Both the position numbers and the translations under genes were made by a program. Under the pieces are notes generated by a model that did not search any database, had not been told where the DNA came from, and saw only the letters and a list, made by a program, of their open reading frames with translations. A DNA stretch of 64,000 nucleotides, taken from positions 1,309,641,324-1,309,705,323 of the forward strand of contig NC_090444.1 of the NCBI RefSeq assembly GCF_031143425.1, written 5' to 3'. Positions within the stretch are counted from its first letter, which is position 1. The number at the start of each line of letters is the position of its first letter. This stretch comes from Pleurodeles waltl (Eukaryota > Chordata > Amphibia > Caudata > Salamandridae). This document shows positions 46,404 through 56,300 of this stretch, one piece after another.

Positions 46404-48400
46404 GATCTCCAGTTATGGCGATACCTTAATAATATTGTTGCTGAAACTTGGGTGCGAGCCGCTGTGCTTGAAAATGAAATCCTTTTACTACAACAGGCGT
46501 AACACAAATCAAATTGTCAGCACTAGAGAAGTCTACTCCACAAATGATAAACGCCACCTTAAATGGAGGCAACCAGTAGAGAAACCAGACCTTCAGAGTA
46601 GGATTAGTGAGGATCTTCAGCTATGTCTGGATGAGATGGAAAGAGATGGCTTAGGAGCGGGAAGCTTGCAGGCTGTCACTAACATTCATAATATTATTTT
46701 TGGGAAAATGTACTTATAGTTCCATCCAGCAGTTTCAGTGGGAAAAAGGGTAGTTGAATTATCTGATATGGAGTGTAGGCACTGTCGTCTGCAGTTGGGA
46801 GACACACTGAAGTCCAAAGATTCCCCCCGATTCTCCAAGTGAGGAATAATTATGAAGCAGCTCAGGCCTGCGCAAAGAGGGACTTGGGTGAAAGGAGGTG
46901 GCGAGAACTGAGCTTGACTTGTTCTACCAGGACTTCACCAGATTTTGGCATCTTATAAAGTGGAGTAGCAGGGGTTGTTCAGATATTCCCCAAAATCATA
47001 TTGTTTCCTCTGCATGGGTAGAGCACTTTTCAGCCTTATGTTCCCCTGCTCATCTTTTCACCAGGGTCGAAGATGTAGAGGAAGTTATCTGCACTGATCA
47101 CCCTGATCTAACCCCTCGGACTCTCTGGGATTTTCAGGATGGCAACTCCACAAATATATCAGAATTTACCTTTGATCTCTCTGTTATGTCTACTATGGAT
47201 GACATATCTAGAGGTAGGGCCCCAGGACGCGATGGCATTCCAGTCTACGTGTTTTTGCACGACAGGGAGAACTAGTCTAGGTACATCTTTCTCCTGGCAA
47301 ACGCCATTGCAACAGGAGCCCCAATTCCAGATTCTCAGAATGGTGCCAAAGTTGTTCCCATTTATAAAAAAAAAAAAAAAAGGGGACAAATCACTCTCTG
47401 GGAATTACAGACCAATTAGTTTATTAGATTGCTCGCAGAAGATGGTTGCCCGCCTCTTACTTGGCTGGATAATTAATTGGGTTGACGACTATGATATTCT
47501 GTCCTGCTTCCAAGCTGGGTTCCAGAGAAAAACTAGCACCACGGGCTAGGTTTTTCACTTTTTTCTAATATACAGGAGGACGATAGAGATTGGTGGAGGC
47601 AGCCTGTATGTTGCCTTTGTCGATCTCAAATCTGCCTTCGATTTGGTTCCTCTAAATAAACTCTGGGAGGTGCTGCGCTATGGGTATGCCATTTAATTTG
47701 TGAGTTTTGATTTCATTACATGAGAGTAACTACACCAGGGTCTGAAGGCATAACTAGGGAGAATTGACAGAACCATTCCCCCATACTTAAGGGGGTATAT
47801 GTCAAGGCTGCGTTTTAGCTCTGACCATATACACATTTCTTAAGGACGCAGTCTTCTTCCTGTCTGGTATTCCTATGGATGCTCCCATTTTGGCTGGTGC
47901 CAGAACACCAATTATGCTGTTTGCAGATGATACCTTACTGATCTCTAAGACACCTAGCGGGCTCCAGCGAGCCCTAGTTAGATTCCAATAATTTAGCACA
48001 GAGGATTAAAGATCAATTCTGAAAATACTAAGTTTATGATTCTCAAGAGGCATAAGCCGGCTAAGAGTAGATTAGAGTTGGAGGCACACAATTATAAAGA
48101 GAAGATGCTTTTATCTATCTGGGAGTTACTCTATATTGAAACATCGGATCGATTTAATGACTACAAAACATAAGCTGAAATTGGGCGCCATAGTGAAAGA
48201 ACATAGCTCTTGGATTTCAAAACCAATCACCCCAGTCATGCAAATTTATGAGGCGATGGTAATAAACTCTGTTGTATGTCTCTGAAATGTGCGGCTTTGC
48301 AAATGTATCTTCTCCTACTCATTCGGAAAATAAATTCCTGAGAAGTATAGCTGGTCTCCATGGAAGCAAACCTTTGTTGCTCTCATTCCTTGTTGTAGGA
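46404..48400 (+). pseudogene. LINE X2: reverse transcriptase ORF remnant, same family as X1
   Basis: Frames read a linker (ELDLFYQDFTRFWHLIKW, VSSAWVEHFSALCSP), then GRAPGRDGIPVYVF near 47,215-47,255. VVPIYKKKKKGDKS follows, with a 16-base A run inside the Lys codons. GNYRPISLLD is near 47,400, then LSCFQAGFQRKTSTTG, VAFVDLKSAFDLVP (motif A) and MLFADDTLLIS (motif C, from 47,914). The tail parallels X1: FLRSIAGLHGSKP matches FLKHLLSLPCSIP. Several stops and frame changes are present. Confidence 0.87.
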
Positions 48401-49195
48401 ATGACAGGGCTACTAGCAGAGTAGGGAAGAGACCCATGTGAGGCAGCGGAGGCAAACCCGGTTACTTGACTGCTTACTTAAGGAGGCCCAAACAGCAATT
48501 ACCACTGGTTGATGAAAGATTACAAATAAAGGAGGAGCTCTTAAGAATCGAACATTGAACAGATGCTTTGTAGCAGCTAGTGGAGTTGCTTACAAAGATA
48601 ACTGGCAGGCTATTCTTAGGAGAACCATACAGTCCAGTCAGGAGTATCACAACAAATACACAGGGCTTTCACAGGATCCAGACCTAAATGTAAAGAAAAA
48701 ACATAATCCTGATATTTTCCACTCTACAAGGTGGGGGTTTAATGGAGGCTTTCTAGGAGGAAAATAATTTGCAAGGTATGCCCGTGCTCTCACATTAAAG
48801 AGCAGAGAGACCTAAGGTTGAGATTCCTGGGCACTGAAGACAGGACTTCTGGGACCGACTTTCGTGACCTGTTACTTTTAGAATCTTTTAGAAGGAGACC
48901 ATAATAATTTGTAAGGTAAATAACATTCTAATTATCTTCACTGATGACCTAGATCAGGGATGATTAGGACAGTGTGCACCATAAACAGAGCATGGAATCT
49001 AACATGGTGGTGAACAGCAAGACAGTACAGGTTGGCTGGGCCCTGGCATCTGTTCTGTTGACTACCGGTGTTTGTAGCATTGCATGAAATGGATGTCAGG
49101 GAAGCAAGAAGAATTTCTCAAGGAGCCCTCTTGTATGGAGGGAGTAAAACTACTGTTTTAGGCTTTCTAGGCAGCTGGCTAACAACATTTTGAAA
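48401..49195. other. LINE X2 3' flank and intronic sequence
   Basis: The first few hundred bases are probably the decayed C-terminus of LINE X2. The rest shows nothing that I can name. Confidence 0.4.
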
Positions 49196-49570
49196 CACAA
49201 AAGGATGATGGACAGAGTGCTGAAACTTTTCAAACACTCACCCCAGTCACTGATCTGGGATTAATCCATTGTTCTTTTGCTCACCATGCCCCCCTACTTT
49301 GGACCCAACCATATGCAAATCAGTCTTGAAGCTGCTCTCGATGGGAACAGTCAAGCCCGAACTGCTAGGCCAGGTCGTCCCTGGACTGGAAACAAACATC
49401 TCAGGACCAGTTTCAGGGTATCACTCTTTATCAGCCAGGCTAGCTTGACTCCAGTGGCACAGTGAGCACGGCATCCACGTCTGGGCATACCCTTCCCACT
49501 TAGGGCAAATTTACCAACACAAAAGGATGATGGACGGAATGCTGACACTTTTCAAACACTCACCCCCATC
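49196..49570. repeat. Two 50-base direct repeats, 322 bases apart
   Basis: CACAAAAGGATGATGGACAG at 49,196 and CACAAAAGGATGATGGACGG at 49,518 begin near-identical blocks of about 50 bases, both ending TTTTCAAACACTCACCCC. The DNA between them is single copy. This may be a partial tandem duplication or a short terminal direct repeat of an unknown element. Confidence 0.8.
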
Positions 49571-50928
49571 TGAGAAGAAGCATGTAGAGCACCTTCGAAA
49601 AATAAAGATTGAAATATAAGCAGCATCCACCGCAAAGCAACACAAGGACAGATACAGAGTGATATGAGAAAGCAAACACTACAATGAGCAACACATTGAG
49701 GAGTGATTGCCCCAGGGTTGAAACCTTTCCTGAGACAGCCTGTGAGAAGCAACACTGAGGCACTCTAGAGACGGTCACAAGCTTCAAAATTAAATCAAAA
49801 CACACAAGTTAAAAACAGAACTTAAGTAACCATGAAATTTAGTTTAGGTAGCCAGTCTACCAACCTTGAGCACAAGAACTGTATGATTTGCACAAAAATT
49901 CAGCTCTTATGCACCTAGAGTCAACCAAGAATAGAGAAGGGTCTTCTACCTAACTCCCCACTCCACAGACATTTGCCGTCCCTGACGGTACAAATGGGGC
50001 AAACAATCCAGCTATGAGCTGAATGTTGAAGTTCCTCGGCAGCAGGTACAAAGGATGTAGAATGATCATTCACAGCCTCAAGCTACAGTAATGCCTACAA
50101 TACATATAACACACATTGCTAAACCAAAAAAAGCCAGTTTAGGGCAAGGGATGTGTTCACAACAAATCGTGGGCTATATTTCGTAGCTGTAACTTTATTA
50201 AATACGGTTTAGCTTGCACATCAAAATGTGCAACTGGTAAATAGTGTGTCATGACTGAACGCAACAGCTTGCCTGAAAATGAGTCACACATAAGCATCAT
50301 AGCAAAAATAACTTAAATACAAAGATTGTGTGTCAACAGCACAACCCAGGATGTCCTTTAAAAAGAAATCCCAGTTTACCTTAATGGGACTTTGTCAACC
50401 ATTTCCCTAAAGAAGGTTACATGCTCAACATTGCTTATTATCAAGAGTATAGAGTGCAGGGTCAACAAAAGAGTGTAGGGTCAACAAAACATGCAGAATT
50501 GTTACAGTACTTGAACATTACAAGTGACAACTATGAAAGTGTTGAACTCTTGAAAAGGTAGTATTTGTGATTACAAATGAGTAGTGCAGCTAGAAGTGTG
50601 ACGTCAACAGGAAGATACCATCATCATCATATTTGCATAGGCCCAGGAGTCACTCAATAACCAATCAATCAATATAATGTATCCCCATTTTTCCTTCCAG
50701 CTAAAGGAAAGCTTTGGAGTCTTGTAGGAGGTACTTACATAGCTTCTTGGCGCCATGATATCGATACCACTGGGCCACCCCCCACAGTACCACATAATCA
50801 ATTCAATAATCAAACAATTACATCTACACAAGCATATACAGTTGACTAAGAATGCAGCATTATGGGGCTTCAATGTTTTTCCAAGAATCGGAGTATTCTG
50901 GACTAGACTTAAGATGTTGTATACTTAC
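49571..50928. other. Intronic sequence, nothing recognised
   Basis: Part of the 10.6-kb cyclin C intron, adjoining the donor of the FSYAFP exon. No repeat or coding signal that I can name. Confidence 0.45.
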
Positions 50929-50984
50929 ATGGTTCATGCGATAAGGAAACTCCTTTGGAAAGGCATACGAAAACCTAGTTTTTA
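50929..50984 (-). CDS. CCNC: Cyclin C exon, FSYAFPKEFPYRMNH segment
   Basis: This 56-base exon begins with TA, which completes Leu from the previous exon, and encodes 18 further residues KTRFSYAFPKEFPYRMNH. The acceptor is CCCTTCCAG and the donor is GTAAGTAT, a near-consensus site. The protein matches cyclin C residues about 116-134 with no difference that I can recall. The exon is separated from the upstream exon by about 2.6 kb and from the next by 10.6 kb. Confidence 0.96.
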
Positions 50985-53546
50985 CTGGAAGGGAGGAGGG
51001 GAAAAAAAATAAAAAATCAGATCAGAACATAGTAATTTCAATTTGCTCCATGACGTGAATTAGCATGAAGTTATGCTCTAGGATCGCCATTAAGGGTTAC
51101 CCAGAGCGTTTTTCTCTGGACATATCAGACCAGTTTCCTCTGGAGCAGAAGCTGCAGGGCAGAAGAAAAGGCAAGGCTCTTGCCGACCCCCAAAGGCACC
51201 ATCAGAGAAGCATGCCATGGTCACTCAAGTGAGGCTACAGGCTCCCCTCCTCCCGGATGCCTAACCTGCCACTTTCCCTACACCCCATCTCCAACAGCTC
51301 CAACAACAAACATGGACCACCTGCTCAGAAGAGGTGGTACATTTCGATTTTAAACTCCACTGAACCAGGGATAACCTGTGCAAAAGAACACAGTAATTCA
51401 AGGTTCAGTAGGTAATTCCCTTTTTCAAGGATTTTGAGCACAAGTTAATGTTATCTCACAGGGAGATACCGCCCAGTGTCGACCACTTCTTTTAGTAATA
51501 TTAAAGTGGTTATGGTCTGGTGGGGTTGGAGTGATGAGGGTTCATGCTTAGGAGAGTGAGCGTGTGAGATGGAGTTTGTCAAATTAAGTGTTTGTGACAG
51601 AGTGGGAGAGCATCGCACTTTAAGTTTTTATCTGTACCTAGACCATGACATTTTAGAAGAGCATGCTAGGACACTTTTTACCTCAACTGATCAGCCATTT
51701 TTAAGTGTGCATGTACCATAGTTACCTGATGGGTCAGGAGTTTGTGCAGTTAATTATTTGGTTCAATCACTATTTGAAATCACCAGTAAAGCGACCAGAA
51801 AATGGGGTAATAGTTTGGTACTGAACAAAAAATGACCATGCCAAAAATAAGATTACAATTGATATGCTGTAACCCGTACTACCTATGCTAGTTCCAGATA
51901 CAGCTAGTTTTATTGGCACATAACTCTGGAAACGCACCCCTCCTCTCACTATAAATTCATATCTTACTCTCATCGTTCGAATATTGATTTAAGGAACAAC
52001 TGTTGCCTATATTTACCTATGTACCACCCCCTAAATATTAATGAATAGTTCTTGTACTATTTCCTGAAACATGGTATAGTGTACAGCACAAAGAAGCTTT
52101 GCAAATTATAATACACAATTGCCTTAACATTCAGTACTGTGATTTCAGACCTTTGTAAGTGCCATCAGTGAATAATTATGATTAATCAAAAGGGCCCTCG
52201 AAAATGAAATCACTTACAAAAAATACTTTGCTTCTCTTATCAACAAACATACAATGCAGGAATCAAATCGGTATCTAATCCCAGAAGGAATTCATGGAAA
52301 GCATATTACGCCCAGAAAGCAGCACTATTGAAACGATTGGAATAAAATCTGGTCTTCAGCAACAATGACAGTGAGTGTCAAGTCTGAAACTCACAATTGA
52401 ACAGTGAGTGGCTTTTACAGTTACAAAATTAGCTAAAGTATTTATTGTGGCATTTTATAGTACTGCCTGTCACTTTTCAGTTATTCAGACTGCCAATAGG
52501 TGTAAAAGAGTCTGAATGTAGGACCTCTAGAGTTCAATCAGTAAAGGGAGGCCAAGATGAACATTCTTTGCAATTCCAGGGTGCAGGAGGTTCTGTTAAA
52601 AGCAGTTCACTTTTCAGACCCTTCCTAAAATTCACTGATTTGGGCTTTGTCCTCAGATCTGAGCCAATGATGTCCACCGTTTATCACAGATGGGTCATTA
52701 CTGCCGTGTAGAGCCAACGAACCAAGATTCAAATGAAAAATACAACACACGGACATGAAACGTATCAACACAAACAATTCAAGCAGCTTAGGTTTTGATG
52801 GCACAGAAGACCCAGGACCTACCATTGTGTCCCATCTTCTGCCGAATATGTGACAGACCATATTTAGTTTTGCAGTTTAAAAAATTAATCACGCACTGTT
52901 GATCTCCAAAGGACTTATTGCACCTGTATCAAAAGGACCACCTATTTTGCAGGATGTGGATATACATTGGTGTTATCATGTTTCAAAACGTTTTTGGAAA
53001 AATACCCGAAAACAGAGAAAATCTACTAAACAATTAACAGTTGAGTACTTTATTGACTTCCAGCATTCCCCTTTTATTTTTCTTCACTACCCTTGCGGTG
53101 AAATGGGAAGAGTTTGCAGAACATGGATACCTCTCTCTGCACCCATTCAGAGCAGAACAACATTCACACTTATTTGCAAATTTAGAAATGGTGCAAGGTT
53201 TGTGCACACATCCAGTGAAAATAGTTTTTGCCTAGGGAGAACTCGGTGACGCCTAATAAAAAGGCAATTTGAAAGGCATTTTCTTTGAATTTTCTACCAC
53301 CTAGAGGGGGAACCTTGCCTCTCTTTAGCAAAGGTACGACCATGTGCACCAGTCATTTGTTTAACATTTTCAAAAGAAGACATGCTGTATCATAACACAG
53401 ATACTCACAAGCTAGATAACGAGTCAGAGAAAGATACCTATGGTGGGGACCTAATAAATCACATTCATAGTCACTAAAGAAATGTATTGCAAGATGGTAT
53501 GTTTCAGATTTATTCCAGTTTTCCCCTCCATGTATGAGACACTTAC
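50985..53546 (-). other. CCNC: Cyclin C intron (about 2.6 kb)
   Basis: Intron between the VVSNTRL and FSYAFP exons, with GTAAGTGT at its 5' end and CCCTTCCAG at its 3' end. Contents are AT-rich with short chance frames. No repeat was recognised. Confidence 0.88.
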
Positions 53547-53598
53547 AAACAGAAGTAGCAGCAGAGATTAGTCTTGTATTTGAAACCACGCCAAATTC
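53547..53598 (-). CDS. CCNC: Cyclin C exon, VVSNTRL segment
   Basis: This 52-base exon starts in phase 0 and reads EFGVVSNTRLISAATSV, then leaves one T to begin the next Leu codon. The acceptor is a pyrimidine-rich stretch ending CCTAG, and the donor is GTAAGT. The segment belongs to the end of the first cyclin fold, about residues 99-115. The human protein, from memory, has Ala where this has Ser in LISAAT. The preceding exon (ending KVE) was not found between here and 64,000. Confidence 0.95.
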
Positions 53599-55590
53599 CT
53601 AGGAAGAATGTAAAAGATTGTACGGTTATGCATGATAAAGTCATGAGAGGCAGGTCACGTTGTGTTGTACTACGTTAGCATTTCATTACCATTTACTACC
53701 TTGGAAGCAGACGTTTAAAGAGTCACATGTCCAAATGGAAAAAATATACCTGGAATAGGCTTCAATAAACAATTTGTAATTCTACGAAAAGGCATGCACT
53801 CGAAGACAACAAGAGTAACACAAATATTATGTATCTACCAGAAAGCTTGGATTAAAGAGACTGGAAAGTGAATTCTTTAGCACTGGTTGTAAAATCCTAC
53901 TAACAAACCCCCATAATGGTCTCAGTACTGCTCATTACACTGACTAACTGATGAATTAAGTACAGTACAATAAGCACTTGTTTACAAAACGACGGTGGCA
54001 AACAGCAGACATTTAAGCAATTTAAGATACATGACATAGTGGAATTAAGTCACCAAAAACATTAAAGCTCATTGTCACTATTAACATAAGCCACTAATCA
54101 AATTTCTCCATAGATGTCAAGAAGCCTCCTCACACGTTGATAAAGAAAATGGAGGAGAAATTCTGGTTTCTGCAGGTCTGTTTTCCATCAGGGTATCTAT
54201 CTGAATCTTACAGCTGCCATGTGGCCCTACGGTATGTGTGATGCATTTAAGACTGAACACACATTTCCATTAACTGCACTCTGCATGCTGGAGCTACTTT
54301 CTATTAAAAGTGTAGAGCTGCAAGTTTTAGGACTTTAAGTGCAGCTGCCTAACATTACAACTGGGAGATCTGCAAACAAGCCATCTGATTTACAACGGAA
54401 GCCAAAATGTACTTCCTCTAGATTACTACTATGTATGGAGCAAATATTCAACTTTCTTGGAATTCACAAAGAAAAGGAATATTATTCTTGAAAATTAGCT
54501 ACTTTCCTCTTTCAAGGAGTACCTGTCTATGAAAATATTTATGCATTTTGAAAAATAGAAATCAGTACATGTCCAAACATGCCATTGGTATCCATATACA
54601 TGCTTTTACTCTGTCTCCTCAAAAGCATGTTTGGAGCGAGAAAGCACAATACTTTTACAATAGCATACTGAGAAACATCAGAATCAGTGCAACCAAGCGG
54701 GCTGAAAAAAAAAAAAAAAAAAACAACAATCCATTGGTTCACAGAGCAACACACGTAGGGCATAAACAGGTATTCTACTGGTAAATTAAAAAATTTACAT
54801 CATAAATGAAGAAACTGGACAAGCCAGTCACTGCAGCAAACCGATTCTTTTGAGTTTGAATTCACTAAAGGCTAGTTTCACATAATTTGATTTTTAAGGA
54901 CCATCATGTTTATTGCTCAACACATTTCTTCACAGGAAAGTCTGGTTTTGAGTGACAACAAAATAAGTGCCTAGGAATAACCAGAAGACCCAATTCAGCA
55001 ACCACAAACTATCCTTCGGTTTTCTCATTGTAGGAGATTGTGGGCAGATGTTTTAATATTCGATTCTCATAAAGCATTTGCAAAGAAAGAGGTACTTTGG
55101 TAACAACCTTTCTGGTGGATACTCTAGCTGCAAGCAGATTTCTCACCTTCTGAATATCGCAGACATCAGCTGGAAACTTTTCAACAGCTCTACAGACTGG
55201 TAGGAGACGCAGTGTCCATCTTGGACCCCAAAGCGATGCCACATTTATGTTCCTGGAGCCATAAAATGTCCCCACTGATGCACGGACATCCGCATCTCAT
55301 CCATTTGTTTTATGAGCCTTCAAGGTGTACACAGGAACTGCAATAAATTGACAAAGTGCAGTCCAAAATCTACACTTGGAACCTTATTATTCCGACTATA
55401 ACGGAAAATCAGCCTTCAATTAAGGAAGGACGATAATGTCAGTGAATAATCTGCAAGTCAATAATATATCCACCAAAACAATTGTTACAGAAGATAGTAA
55501 CTTCTTTTGAAACAGATTCCACAATCAGTATCCAACCAGGAGGTGAGTTTTAAGGTCTGGTTAAACTAAAAAAAAGTAATGGAGGACTGG
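53599..55590. other. Intronic sequence with a poly(A) tract
   Basis: Sequence upstream of the VVSNTRL exon. The next 5' cyclin C exon (ending KVE) was looked for and not found. A run of 19 A lies at 54,705-54,723. Confidence 0.45.
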
Positions 55591-55599
55591 GCGCATGAA

Positions 55600-56300
55600 G
55601 GGGCCTTCCCCTCTGCACCTCTGAATCTAAAGGAATGCTTTGCGAAGGTGTGGAGGGAAGCCCAAGTCGCCGCATTGCAGATCACTACCACAGGTACTCC
55701 CCTTGCCAGAGCTGAAGAATTCACCCTGGTGCAATGAGTTTGAATGACCTCTCAAGATTCCACTTTTGAGCCAAGGAATAAACACATTTTGATGCACAAT
55801 ATGATCTACCATGACAACATCCTCTTCTGGATGGTTTTACATCCATGAGGCCTGTCTTCCTCTTTAGTGGGTGAAAAACAGTAGGTAGGGTGATGCACTG
55901 CCCTAAATGGTGAGATAGACCACTCTGGACAGGAAAGTAGCCGTGGCTTCAATACCCAACTTGCCAGGAAAATGGGAGAAAAGGGAGGTTTGCTCAGTGC
56001 ATGCAGCTCACTGGACTGCCTTGCTGACGTGCGGGCCACAAGAAAAACAGTCTTAAATCTATGCAGTCGTAAGTGACAACTATGAAGGGGTTCAAAAGAA
56101 GAACACATAAAAAATGTGAGAATAAGATTAAGATCCCACTAAGGCACTGTGAAAGGAGAAGGGGGAACATGATGGTGAGACCCTTCAGATAAACATCTGA
56201 ATAAACAAGAAGGATAGTAGAAAGCTGAGAACTCTTATTTGATGTCACTAAGATGCAAGGCAGTCCCACTCTGTGGGTTATCACAACGTGGGGTGGGGGG
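55600..56300 (-). mobile_element. DIRS-type retrotransposon copy C: tyrosine recombinase fragment
   Basis: On the minus strand, shifted frames read a WDLNLILTFFMCSSFEPL segment near 56,130-56,080 and FLVARTSARQSSELHAL near 56,050-56,000, where the family's usual AKR/ARR box has become ARQ. NSSALARGVPVVVICNAATW and ASLHTFAKHSFRF follow near 55,730-55,630. This last part is the C-terminal recombinase helix, with Ser where the nucleophilic Tyr is expected. No other DIRS modules were identified nearby. Confidence 0.8.

Larger units (their letters stand above)
5595..53598 (-). other. CCNC: Cyclin C gene, internal part (six exons and five introns)
   Basis: Cyclin C is the regulatory partner of CDK8/CDK19 in the kinase module of the Mediator complex in the nucleus; a stress-induced role in mitochondrial fission is also known. 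Six exons were found by translating the minus strand and recognising the protein. All have AG acceptors and GT donors, and the phases join exactly: T|TA for Leu, TG|G for Trp and G|CT for Ala at the split codons. Together they cover about residues 99-226 of roughly 283, numbering by the human protein from memory. Introns in transcript order are about 2.6, 10.6, 0.7, 32.0 and 1.8 kb. Exons for the first ~98 residues and the last ~57 residues were looked for and not found, so they probably lie outside the window. No frameshift or stop was seen in any exon, which argues for a live gene and not a pseudogene. Confidence 0.96.

Noticed and set aside
47366..47381. Run of A as a simple repeat in its own right
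   Set aside because: It encodes the Lys run in the PIYKKKKK segment of LINE X2 and probably expanded from Lys codons.
54430..54480. Possible cyclin C exon ending KVE (TTCAACTTT on the plus strand)
   Set aside because: The preceding codons do not give ASK, and no GT donor follows. It is a three-codon coincidence.
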